NCBI GenBank assembly: GCA_034189165.1
Contig: JAXHVN010000053.1
Span: 12,973 to 76,972 of the forward strand
Length of the DNA: 64,000 nt
Direction: 5' to 3'
Source of the DNA: JAASSS01 sp021767745
Lineage (GTDB): Bacteria > Pseudomonadota > Gammaproteobacteria > UBA5335
The translations under genes were made by a program, and so were the position numbers. Below, piece after piece: positions 6,945-15,290 of the stretch (its first letter is position 1; every line of letters starts with the position of its first letter). The notes beneath the pieces were generated by a model, which did not search any database, was not told the origin of the DNA, and was given only the letters and a program-made list of their open reading frames with translations.

Positions 6945-9157
6945 GCGTCACCGGGCTGACTCGCCGTCGCTTTCTGCAGGTGGCTGCGGGCGCCGGCGGC
7001 GCCCTGACGCTCGGCATCTCTCTCTCCGGCTGCGACACGCCGCCCACGAGCGATGCCGAGGGTCGCTTCGTGCCCAATGCCTTCCTGCGGATCGGTCGCG
7101 ACGGGCGCATCACGCTCTTGGTGGCGCGCTCGGAGATGGGGCAGGGTGTGATGACCGCGCTGCCGATGCTGATCGCCGAGGAGCTCGAGGTCGACCTCGA
7201 CCAGGTACGCGTCGAGTTCGCGCCGGCCGATCGCGCCTACGACAACCCCATGATGTTCATCCAGGCCACCGGCGGCAGCACGTCGGTGGCAACCAGTTGG
7301 ACGCCGCTGCGGCAGGCCGGCGCCAGCGCGCGGCAGATGCTGTTGGCCGCGGCCGCCCGCCAGTGGGACGTGCCGGCCGATGCCTGCTATGCCGAACGCG
7401 GGGTGGTGGTGCATCCGGCCTCCGGGCGGCGGGCCCTGTACGGCGAGCTGGCGGGGGCCGCGGCGGCAGAGCCGATCCCGCGCGAGGTGGCGCTCAAGTC
7501 CGCCAGCAGCTTCCGGCTGATCGGCACGTCCCAGCGGCGGCTGGACGCGCCCGGCAAGGTCGATGGCAGCGCCATCTTCGGCATCGACGTGCGCCGCCCG
7601 GACATGTTGATTGCGGTGCTTGCCCGGCCGCCGGCCTTCGGCGCCACCCTGGCGCGGCTGGACAGCGCCGCCGCCGAGGCCATGCCGGGCGTGCACGCGG
7701 TACGTGCGATCACCAACGGCGTGGCCGTCATCGCCGACAGCTATTGGCAGGCGCGGCAGGCCGCGGCGGTGCTGACGCTGGAATGGACGCCGGGGCCGAA
7801 TGCCGGGCTCGACAGCGAACGGGTGCGCCGTCGCCATCAGGCGCTGGCGGACGAGCGCGGTCTGCGCATCCGCAGCGAGGGCGATGCGCGTGGGCGGCTG
7901 CAGGCCACCGGCGAGCGCCTGCAGGCCGACTACGAGGTGCCTTTCCTGGCCCACGCCACGATGGAGCCGATGAATGCCACCGCCGAGGTCCGTGCGGAGA
8001 GCTGCACGATCTGGGCGCCGACCCAGAACCAGGGCGGCACGCGCGATGTGGCGGCGGCCATCACTGGCCTGCCGCTGGCGCAGGTGCAGGTGCACACCAC
8101 GCACCTCGGCGGTGGTTTCGGCCGGCGCGTGGCGACCGATTTCATCGCCGATGCGGTCGAGTGTTCGCAGGCGGTGGGCCGGCCGGTGCAGGTCATCTGG
8201 AGCCGCGAGGACGACATGCGCCACGACTGGTACCGGCCGGCGATGTACCACCGGCTGCAGGCTGCCCTCGACGGGCAGGGACAGCCCGAGGCCTGGTATC
8301 ACCGCGTGGTGGGCCCGTCCATCGTCGCCCAGGCGCTGCCGGATCTGGCGCCGGCGGCGCTGCCGGACTGGTTCCCCCGCATCGGCAAGGAGCTGCTCAA
8401 CGGCGGCCTGGCGATGGTCGGTGGCATCGTGCCGGACCTGGCCGGCTTCGAGGGCGCGCGCGAGGTGCCCTATGCCATTGCCGACCTGCGGGTGGAATAC
8501 CGCATGGACCGCGAGACCACCGTGCCGCTCGGCTTCTGGCGCTCGGTGGGCCATTCGCACACGGCCTTCGCCGTAGAGAGCTTCATCGATGAGTTGGCGC
8601 ACCGGGCGGGCGAGGATCCGGTGGCCTTCCGCCGCCGCCTGCTGGCCGCCCATCCACGGCACCTGCAGGTGCTCGAACGGGCGGCCGCCGAGGCGGGCTG
8701 GGACGCACCGGCGCCGCCCGGCCGTGCCCGCGGCGTGGCGGTGCATCACTCCTTCGAGAGTTACGTGGCCCAGGTGGCGGAAGTCTCGGTCGCGCAGGAC
8801 GGCACGATCCGGGTGCACCGGGTGGTCTGCGCCGTCGACTGCGGCCAGGTGGTCAATCCGCTGACCGTGCGGGCACAGATGAGCGGTGGCATCGTCTTCG
8901 GCCTCGGCGCGGTGCTGAAGCACGCCATCACGCTGCGCGATGGCGGAGTGGTGGAGGGAAATTTCGACACCTATCCGCTGATCCGCATGAACGAAGCGCC
9001 GACCATCGAGGTGCATATCATCGACTCGGACGAGGCGCCCACCGGCGTGGGAGAGCCGGGCGTGCCGCCGATCGCGCCGGCGGTCGCCAACGCGGTCTTC
9101 GCCGCCACCGGCAGGCGCCTGCGTCGCCTGCCGCTGCGGCTGCAGGAGACTGGCTGA
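6941..9157 (+). CDS. molybdopterin-binding large subunit, Tat lipoprotein (IorB-like)
   Basis: Catalytic subunit, 738 residues, of a molybdenum hydroxylase of the isoquinoline 1-oxidoreductase beta type. The N-terminus has a twin-arginine signal (TRRRFLQ at 7-13) followed by a hydrophobic stretch and a lipobox LSGC ending at Cys31, so export as a folded, lipid-anchored protein is likely. Typical motifs are GQGVMTALPMLIAEELE, the GGGFGRR block and the C-terminal GVGEPGVPPIAPAVANA block with the conserved Glu expected at the Mo site. No FAD subunit or cytochrome subunit is encoded next to it. The start overlaps the small subunit stop, and the stop overlaps the next gene by 1 bp. Confidence 0.9.
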   Translation: MSVTGLTRRRFLQVAAGAGGALTLGISLSGCDTPPTSDAEGRFVPNAFLRIGRDGRITLLVARSEMGQGVMTALPMLIAEELEVDLDQVRVEFAPADRAYDNPMMFIQATGGSTSVATSWTPLRQAGASARQMLLAAAARQWDVPADACYAERGVVVHPASGRRALYGELAGAAAAEPIPREVALKSASSFRLIGTSQRRLDAPGKVDGSAIFGIDVRRPDMLIAVLARPPAFGATLARLDSAAAEAMPGVHAVRAITNGVAVIADSYWQARQAAAVLTLEWTPGPNAGLDSERVRRRHQALADERGLRIRSEGDARGRLQATGERLQADYEVPFLAHATMEPMNATAEVRAESCTIWAPTQNQGGTRDVAAAITGLPLAQVQVHTTHLGGGFGRRVATDFIADAVECSQAVGRPVQVIWSREDDMRHDWYRPAMYHRLQAALDGQGQPEAWYHRVVGPSIVAQALPDLAPAALPDWFPRIGKELLNGGLAMVGGIVPDLAGFEGAREVPYAIADLRVEYRMDRETTVPLGFWRSVGHSHTAFAVESFIDELAHRAGEDPVAFRRRLLAAHPRHLQVLERAAAEAGWDAPAPPGRARGVAVHHSFESYVAQVAEVSVAQDGTIRVHRVVCAVDCGQVVNPLTVRAQMSGGIVFGLGAVLKHAITLRDGGVVEGNFDTYPLIRMNEAPTIEVHIIDSDEAPTGVGEPGVPPIAPAVANAVFAATGRRLRRLPLRLQETG

Positions 9158-10122
9158 TGCGGGCGGTGCGCCTGCATCGGCCGGGAGACGAAAGCCGGTT
9201 GCGGCTGGAGGAGCTGCCCCGGCCCGAGCCTGGCCCGGGGCAGGTGCGCGTGCGGCTGGCGGCAGCCGGCGTCAATTTCATCGATATCTACCAGCGGACC
9301 GGGCTCTATCCGCTCGACCTGCCGGCGACGCTCGGGCTGGAGGGCGCCGGCACGGTGGAGGCAGTCGGCCGCGACGCCGGCAGCTGGCAGCCCGGGGACC
9401 GGGTCGCGTTCGCCGGCGAGCCGGGCGCCTATGCCGAGGCCGTCATCGTGCCGGCCGATCGGCTGCTGCCGGTGCCCGAGGCGGTGCCGCTCGAGACCGC
9501 AGCCGCGGCGATGCTGCAGGGCATGACCGCCTGGTGCCTGACCCGGCGCGTGTTCGACGTGCAGCCGGGGCAGTTCGCGCTGGTACACGCCGCAGCCGGC
9601 GGTGTCGGCGGCCTGCTGGTGCAGCTGATCGCCGCGCGCGGCGGACGTGTCATCGCCACCGCGGGCTCGGCGGCCAAGGCGGCGCGTGCGCAGGCGCTGG
9701 GAGCGCAGGTCGTCGTCAACTATCGCGAGGCGGACTTCGTCGGCGCGGTGGCCGAGGCGACCGATGGCGCCGGTGTCGCCGTCGCCTACGACGGCGTCGG
9801 CCAGGCGACCTTCGAGGGCTCCCGGCAGAGCCTCGCCCGCCGCGGCATGCTCGTGCTCTACGGGCAGGCCAGCGGCGTGGTGGAGACGGTGGCGCCGAAG
9901 GACCTGGCCGCCGGCTCGCTGTTCCTCACCCGGCCTTCACTGTTCCACTACATCGATACGCCGGCTGCGCTTGCCGAGGCCGGGCAGGCCGTGCTGCAGG
10001 CCGTGGCGGCAGGCGAGCTGGAGGTGCGGGTCGATCGCACGCTGCCGCTGGCCGAGGCCGGCCGAGCCCATGCCCTGCTCGCGGGACGGCGCAGTGCCGG
10101 CAAGCTGCTGTTGACACCGTGA
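9157..10122 (+). CDS. NADPH:quinone oxidoreductase, zeta-crystallin type
   Basis: Zinc-independent medium-chain dehydrogenase/reductase of 321 residues. It contains the N-terminal GroES-like domain (GVNFIDIYQRTGLYP, a hallmark of bacterial Qor), and a Rossmann domain with the nucleotide motif AAAGGVGGLLVQL. The zinc-ligand Cys/His set of alcohol dehydrogenases is missing. It reduces quinones by one or two electrons using NADPH. It starts in a TGATG overlap with the Mo hydroxylase gene and ends overlapping the glnE GTG. Whether it functions with the hydroxylase is only inference from the overlap. Confidence 0.93.
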   Translation: MRAVRLHRPGDESRLRLEELPRPEPGPGQVRVRLAAAGVNFIDIYQRTGLYPLDLPATLGLEGAGTVEAVGRDAGSWQPGDRVAFAGEPGAYAEAVIVPADRLLPVPEAVPLETAAAAMLQGMTAWCLTRRVFDVQPGQFALVHAAAGGVGGLLVQLIAARGGRVIATAGSAAKAARAQALGAQVVVNYREADFVGAVAEATDGAGVAVAYDGVGQATFEGSRQSLARRGMLVLYGQASGVVETVAPKDLAAGSLFLTRPSLFHYIDTPAALAEAGQAVLQAVAAGELEVRVDRTLPLAEAGRAHALLAGRRSAGKLLLTP

Positions 10123-13025
10123 GCCTGCCGGCGCGGCCGCCGGCGGCGTGGCTGGCGCAGCTGCCGGGGGCACTGCGCGCTGGCGTCGAACACGCCTGGG
10201 AGCGTTTCGTCGCCGCCGATGTCGGCGCCGATGCCGAGCGATTCGCCACCCACGGCGCGGCGATCTGCCGGCTGTTCGCCGCCAGCCCGTTCGCTGCCGA
10301 TCTCTGTGTTCAGGAGCCGGGATGGCTGGCCGCGGTGCTGCGCGCGCCGGACCGGCCGCTGCCGACCGCCGGCGTGCTGCGGGCACAGTTCGCCGCCGCG
10401 CTCGGCGCCACGGCGGACGAGGCGGCGCTGATGCGCCTGCTGCGGCGCACGCGCCGCGCGGTGCAGCTCGAACTGATCTGGCGTGATGTGCACGACCTCG
10501 CGCCGATCGACGGGATCCTCGCCGCGCAGTCGGCGCTGGCCGATGCCAGCGTCCAGGCAGCGCTGGCATGGCTCGGGGCGCAGGCGGTCGCGCGCCACGG
10601 CCAGCCGCGCGATGCGCAGGGCCAGCGGCAGGAACTGCTGGTGGTGGCGCTCGGCAAGCTTGGCGGGCAGGAGCTCAACTTCAGCTCCGACATCGACCTG
10701 ATGTTCGTCTATCCGGCGGAGGGGGAGACCGACGGCCCGCGCCCGCTGGCGAACGGCGAGTACTTCACCCGCCTGGCGCGCCGGTTGATGAAGGTGCTGA
10801 GCGAGGTGACGGCGGACGGCTTTGCCTTCCGCACCGATGCGCGGCTGCGCCCGTTCGGCGCCAGCGGCCCGCTGGCCGTGAACCTGACCGGGCTGGAGTA
10901 CTACTACCACCAGCACGGGCGCGAGTGGGAGCGCTACGCCCTGGTCAAGGCGCGCTGTCTCACCGGCGCACCGGCCGCCCGCGAGGCGCTGCAGGAGATC
11001 CTGCGGCCGTTCGTCTACCGACGCTACCTCGACTACGGCGCCATCGAAGCGCTGCGCGGCATCAAGCAACTGATCGAGCAGGAGGTCGCGCGCGCCGAGC
11101 GGCAGGACGACATCAAGCTCGGCCCCGGCGGCATCCGCGAGATCGAGTTCATCGCCCAGCTGTTCCAGCTCATTCGCGGTGGTCGCGAGCCCGCGCTGCA
11201 GCAGCATCGCCTGCTGCCGACGCTCGCGCGCCTCGCGGCGCTCGAGCTGATTCCGCCGGCACAGGCCGACGCGCTGGCCGCGGCGTATCGTTTCCTGCGG
11301 CGGGTCGAGAATCGCCTGCAGCAGGTCGCGGATCGCCAGACTCACGAGTTGCCCACCGCAGCGCGCGAGCGGGCCCGGCTGGCGTTCGGGCTGGGCTGCG
11401 AAGGCTGGGAGGCGCTGGATGCCCGGCTGGCGGCGCACCGTGGACGCGTGCGCGAGGAATTCGACGCGGTCTTCCGCGAGCGGGAACGCTCGCCCGCCGA
11501 GCCGGGCGCGTCCACCGATGCCCATGCCGCCCCCGGCGAGCAGCTGGCGGCGCTGTGGCTGCGCGGCGTGCCGACCGAAGCGATGCAGGCCGCGCTGCGG
11601 GAGTTGGCGCTGGCCGAGCCCGGGCTGATCGAGCGCCTGCGCCGATTGCGCGAGAGCAGCCTGTACACGCGCATGAGCGAGACCGCCCGGCGCCGGCTCG
11701 ACGCCCTGGTGGCGCCGTTGCTGCTGGCAGCCAGTCGCACCGAGCAGCCGCTTGCCGCCGCCGAGCGGCTGCTGCAGGTGGTTGAAGCCATCGGTCAGCG
11801 CAGCACCTATCTGGCGCTGCTGCTGGAAAGCCCCGGCACACTGATGCAGCTGGCGCGGCTGTGCGCGGCCAGCGGCTGGATTGCCGAGCAGATCGCCGCC
11901 CATCCGCTGCTGCTCGATGAACTGCTCGATCCGCAGACGCTGCAGGCGCCTCCCACGGCAGCGCAGATGGCCGACGAGGCGGCACGGCTCGCCGCCGCCT
12001 GCCCGGAGCTGGAAACCTTCATGGAGCGGCTGCGGCAGTTCCAGCAGAGCCAGAGCCTGCGCATCGCCGCGGCCGACGTCGCCGGCGCGCTGCCGCTGAT
12101 GCGGGTGAGCGACCGGCTGACCGCCCTGGCCGAGGTCGTGCTGGCACAGGTGCTGACGCGGGCCTGGCAGGATCTCGCCGCACGCCATGGCACGCCCTGG
12201 TGCGGCAGCGGCCCGGCACGGCGGCCGGCGCACTTCGCCGTAATCGGCTACGGCAAGCTTGGCGGGCTCGAACTCGGCTACGGCTCGGACCTTGATCTGG
12301 TCTTCCTGCACGACAGCGCCGGGGAGGCGCAGCAGACCGACGGCGAGCGGTCGCTGGAGAACAGCGTCTTCTTCGGCCGGCTGGCGCAGCGCATCCTGCA
12401 CCTGCTGCATGCGCGCATGCCGGCCGGGGTGCTCTATGAGGTCGACACGCGCCTGCGGCCGAGCGGGCGGGCCGGGCTGCTGGTCAGCTCGCTGGAGAGC
12501 TTCGAGCGCTATCAGCAGGAGCAGGCCTGGACCTGGGAGCACCAAGCCCTGGTGCGCGCCCGACCGGTGGCGGGGGCCGAGGCGCTGGCCGGCGCGTTCG
12601 CTGCCCTGCGCGGGCGGGTGCTGGGCCGGCTGCGCGATCCACGCCAGCTGCGCCAGGATGTGCTGGAGATGCGCGAGCGTATGCGCGGCGAGCTGGACCG
12701 CAGCACCGAGGAGGCGTTCGACCTCAAGCAGGGCGGCGGCGGTATCGTGGATATCGAGTTTATGGTGCAATATCTGGTGTTGCGCTGGGCGCCTGAGCGG
12801 CCGGCGCTACTTCAGGTGACCGACAACATCCGCCTGCTGGAAGCGTTCGCCGCCCAGGGCCTGGCGGCCGAAGATGCCGCCGTGCTGGCCGATGGCTACC
12901 GCGAGTTGCGGGCCCACGTGCATCGGTGCTCCCTCCAGGGCGTGCCGGCACGGGTCCCGCCGGCGGCAGTGGCGCCGGTGCGCGAGCGCGTGCAGGCGGT
13001 ATGGCGACACCTGTTCACGGCCTGA
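10119..13025 (+). CDS. glnE: bifunctional glutamine synthetase adenylyltransferase/deadenylase GlnE
   Basis: Controls nitrogen assimilation by adding and removing AMP on glutamine synthetase, in response to PII. At 968 residues it is close to the E. coli length (946). Two nucleotidyltransferase domains are visible: the N-terminal adenylyl-removing half with LGKLGGQELNFSSDIDLMF (near residue 185) and the C-terminal adenylyl-transferase half with YGKLGGLELGYGSDLDLVF (near residue 720). GTG at 10119 is chosen because it overlaps the preceding TGA and starts just before the conserved helical region. It is followed 52 bp later by ilvE, a neighbourhood seen in other gammaproteobacteria. Confidence 0.95.
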   Translation: MSLPARPPAAWLAQLPGALRAGVEHAWERFVAADVGADAERFATHGAAICRLFAASPFAADLCVQEPGWLAAVLRAPDRPLPTAGVLRAQFAAALGATADEAALMRLLRRTRRAVQLELIWRDVHDLAPIDGILAAQSALADASVQAALAWLGAQAVARHGQPRDAQGQRQELLVVALGKLGGQELNFSSDIDLMFVYPAEGETDGPRPLANGEYFTRLARRLMKVLSEVTADGFAFRTDARLRPFGASGPLAVNLTGLEYYYHQHGREWERYALVKARCLTGAPAAREALQEILRPFVYRRYLDYGAIEALRGIKQLIEQEVARAERQDDIKLGPGGIREIEFIAQLFQLIRGGREPALQQHRLLPTLARLAALELIPPAQADALAAAYRFLRRVENRLQQVADRQTHELPTAARERARLAFGLGCEGWEALDARLAAHRGRVREEFDAVFRERERSPAEPGASTDAHAAPGEQLAALWLRGVPTEAMQAALRELALAEPGLIERLRRLRESSLYTRMSETARRRLDALVAPLLLAASRTEQPLAAAERLLQVVEAIGQRSTYLALLLESPGTLMQLARLCAASGWIAEQIAAHPLLLDELLDPQTLQAPPTAAQMADEAARLAAACPELETFMERLRQFQQSQSLRIAAADVAGALPLMRVSDRLTALAEVVLAQVLTRAWQDLAARHGTPWCGSGPARRPAHFAVIGYGKLGGLELGYGSDLDLVFLHDSAGEAQQTDGERSLENSVFFGRLAQRILHLLHARMPAGVLYEVDTRLRPSGRAGLLVSSLESFERYQQEQAWTWEHQALVRARPVAGAEALAGAFAALRGRVLGRLRDPRQLRQDVLEMRERMRGELDRSTEEAFDLKQGGGGIVDIEFMVQYLVLRWAPERPALLQVTDNIRLLEAFAAQGLAAEDAAVLADGYRELRAHVHRCSLQGVPARVPPAAVAPVRERVQAVWRHLFTA

Positions 13026-13077
13026 ACGGCGCGCGGCGCCGGCAGAGCAGCATCAGCAGGAACAAGTGAGGAAGGCC

Positions 13078-14049
13078 ATGGCGCTGGTCCCCATGCACGA
13101 CCGAGACGGCGTGATCTGGTTCGACGGCGAACTCGTCCCCTGGCGCGATGCGCGGGTGCACGTACTGACGCACACGCTGCACTACGGCCTCGGTGTCTTC
13201 GAGGGCGTCCGTGCCTATCGCACGCCGGAGGGCACGGCCATCTTCCGGCTGGCCGAGCACAACCGGCGGCTGTTCAACTCGGCCCGCATCCTGAATCTGC
13301 GCCTGCCGTTCGACCCGGCCGAATTGGCCGAGGCGCAGCGTCAGGTCGTGCGCGAGAACAGCCTGGACGAGGCCTACCTGCGCCCGATGGCCTTTCTCGG
13401 TTCCGAGGGGATGGGCCTGCGGGCGGACAACTTGCGGGTGCATGTGATCGTGGCCGCCTGGTCCTGGCCGAGCTATCTCGGCGAGGAGGCGCTCGAGCTC
13501 GGCCTGCGGGTGCAGACGTCTTCCTACTCGCGGCATCACGTCAACGTCACGATGTGCAAGGCGAAGGCCAACGGCGCCTACATGAACAGCATGCTGGCGC
13601 TGAACGAGGCCCTGCGGACCGGACACGACGAGGCGCTCCTGCTCGACACCGAGGGGTATGTCGCCGAGGGTAGCGGCGAGAACGTCTTCATCGCCCGTGA
13701 CGGCGTGCTCTACACCCCGGATTTGACCTCGGCCCTGGATGGCATCACGCGGCGCACGGTAATCACGCTGGCGGCGGAGCTGGGTATCGAGGTGATCGAA
13801 AAACGCCTGACGCGCGATGAGGTCTACATCGCCGATGAGGCTTTCTTTACCGGGACGGCGGCCGAAGTCACACCGATCCGGGAGCTGGACGGGCGACAGA
13901 TCGGCGCCGGTCGGCGGGGGCCCATCACCGAGCGGCTGCAGCAGATGTACTTCGACGAGGTACGCGGCCGCAGCCAGCGCCACCCGGAATGGCGTACGCT
14001 GGTGGCCGACAGCCCGGCGCTGGCGCAGCCGCAGGAGGCGGCGCTGTGA
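13078..14049 (+). CDS. ilvE: branched-chain amino acid aminotransferase IlvE
   Basis: PLP-dependent class IV aminotransferase for the last step of Val, Leu and Ile synthesis. It has 323 residues. The conserved start is IWFDGELVPWRDARVHVLTH, the Schiff-base lysine is expected at Lys163 in AKANGAYMNS, and the EGSGENVF and GITRRTVI blocks are present. The ATG at 13078 has GAGGA about 6 nt upstream. The stop overlaps the GTG of the small zinc-finger gene. Confidence 0.95.
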   Translation: MALVPMHDRDGVIWFDGELVPWRDARVHVLTHTLHYGLGVFEGVRAYRTPEGTAIFRLAEHNRRLFNSARILNLRLPFDPAELAEAQRQVVRENSLDEAYLRPMAFLGSEGMGLRADNLRVHVIVAAWSWPSYLGEEALELGLRVQTSSYSRHHVNVTMCKAKANGAYMNSMLALNEALRTGHDEALLLDTEGYVAEGSGENVFIARDGVLYTPDLTSALDGITRRTVITLAAELGIEVIEKRLTRDEVYIADEAFFTGTAAEVTPIRELDGRQIGAGRRGPITERLQQMYFDEVRGRSQRHPEWRTLVADSPALAQPQEAAL

Positions 14050-14270
14050 AGCGGGGTGAGCTCAACGTCACGCCGCCGCAGATCGGCGCCAGCACGCCGA
14101 ACGATGTCCGCCGCGTCACGGTGGGCATGGCCGAGTTGCCCTATTACTGCCCGCAGCCGGGGCACGCGCTGTGGAACTCGCACCCGCGTGTGTACATCCC
14201 GCTCGAGCGTCCGGGTGACGAAGCCCGCTGCATCTACTGCAGCACGGTATTCACGCTGCAGGACGGCTGA
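14046..14270 (+). CDS. small zinc-finger domain protein
   Basis: A 74-residue protein with a C-x4-H and a C-x2-C pair (YYCPQPGHALW and CIYCSTVF), the pattern of a zf-CHCC-type single zinc finger. Homologous small proteins usually follow ilvE in gammaproteobacteria, and related domains are found in the NDUFS6 subunit of complex I. The function here is unknown; a zinc-stabilised binding role is inferred. It starts with GTG at 14046, overlapping the ilvE TGA by 4 bp, so it depends on ilvE translation. Confidence 0.8.
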   Translation: MKRGELNVTPPQIGASTPNDVRRVTVGMAELPYYCPQPGHALWNSHPRVYIPLERPGDEARCIYCSTVFTLQDG

Positions 14271-14423
14271 CCGGGCCGCCGCGGCGGACTGGCGGGCGCC
14301 GAGCGGGCGTCCCCGGCACTTGCCCGGCGCGATCATCGCCCACCAGCGGCAGTGAGTCCTTCGCAATTCACTGATGCTGACGCGAGACCTGCAGCGCTGC
14401 ATGGCGCGCCGCAGACGCCGTGT

Positions 14424-15290
14424 TCAGCCCGGATACACGGCGGCGGCGTCGAAGACCGGCCCGTCGACACAGACCCGCCGCATGGCGAGACCGGCCGGTT
14501 CGTGCACCGGCACCACGCAGCCGGCGCAGCCACCGACCGCACAGGCCATGTACTCCTCCAGGGATAGCTGGCAGGGCAGCATGTACTCGCGTGCCAGCGC
14601 CGCCACGGCCGTCAGCATTGGCTCCGGGCCGCAGCCGTAGAGCATCGTCGCCTCGCGGGTCGGCTCATCCAGCGCATCGAGGTGCAGGCGGGCGAGGTCG
14701 GTCACGAAGCCGTCGTGGCAGCCAGGCAGGCCGGCGCGGCTGGCGAGTCGGCAGCCAATGCCCCAGTCCTCCAGCAACGGCATCGTCCCGATCACCCCGT
14801 GCGGCATGCCGGCGATGAGCTGCTGCGAGGGCCGCGGCTGGAACGGGAATGGCACCTCGGAGCCCAGCAATACCAGCGTCTGCCTGGCCAGCTGACGGCG
14901 CGCCTCGGCGAGGAAGATCATCGGCGGCAGGCCCACGCCACCGCCGAGCAGCAGCGCCCGCGGGCGCCCGGCCACCGGCGTGAAGCCACGGCCGATGGGG
15001 CCAAGCAGCGCCAGGCGCTCCCCCACGGCGCGCTCGGCGAGCACCTGCGTGCCCCGGCCGACGGCCTTGTAGAGCACCTCGATCCACCCTTGCCCCGGCA
15101 TCGCCCGCATGATCGACAGTGGCCGGCGCAGGGCATGCCGCTCGCCGGTGGCGAGGTGAACGAACTGCCCGGGCACCGCGGCCGCGGCGGTCTGCGGCGC
15201 GTGCAGCGTCAGTACGTGCTGCGCCCCCGGCCAGTGTCGATGCGCGACGATCTCGGCGCACTCCTCGAAGATCGTGGCTTCAGTCGTCAC
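14424..15290 (-). CDS. pyrK: dihydroorotate dehydrogenase electron transfer subunit (PyrK-like)
   Basis: Ferredoxin-reductase-like protein of 288 residues with an FAD-binding barrel (RRPLSIMRA), an NAD domain (LLGGGVGLPPMIFLA, CGPEPML) and a C-terminal [2Fe-2S] site with CAVGGCAGC plus a later Cys in RRVCVDGP. This is the layout of PyrK, which links NAD to PyrD class 1B. It starts with GTG at 15290, overlapping the stop of the dihydroorotase-like gene by 4 bp, so it belongs to the pyrimidine operon. No pyrD lies in the window; the partner must be elsewhere. Gammaproteobacteria usually use quinone-linked class 2 PyrD, which makes this subunit noteworthy. Confidence 0.88.
   Translation of the reverse strand: MTTEATIFEECAEIVAHRHWPGAQHVLTLHAPQTAAAAVPGQFVHLATGERHALRRPLSIMRAMPGQGWIEVLYKAVGRGTQVLAERAVGERLALLGPIGRGFTPVAGRPRALLLGGGVGLPPMIFLAEARRQLARQTLVLLGSEVPFPFQPRPSQQLIAGMPHGVIGTMPLLEDWGIGCRLASRAGLPGCHDGFVTDLARLHLDALDEPTREATMLYGCGPEPMLTAVAALAREYMLPCQLSLEEYMACAVGGCAGCVVPVHEPAGLAMRRVCVDGPVFDAAAVYPG

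Noticed and set aside
9534..10118. N-terminal extension of GlnE upstream of the GTG at 10119
   Set aside because: It lies in the coding sequence of the quinone oxidoreductase and has no family similarity.
14271..14423. a small gene or strong terminator between the convergent zinc-finger and pyrK genes
   Set aside because: Only a GC-rich palindrome without a T-run is present, and no frame shows a ribosome binding site and family resemblance.
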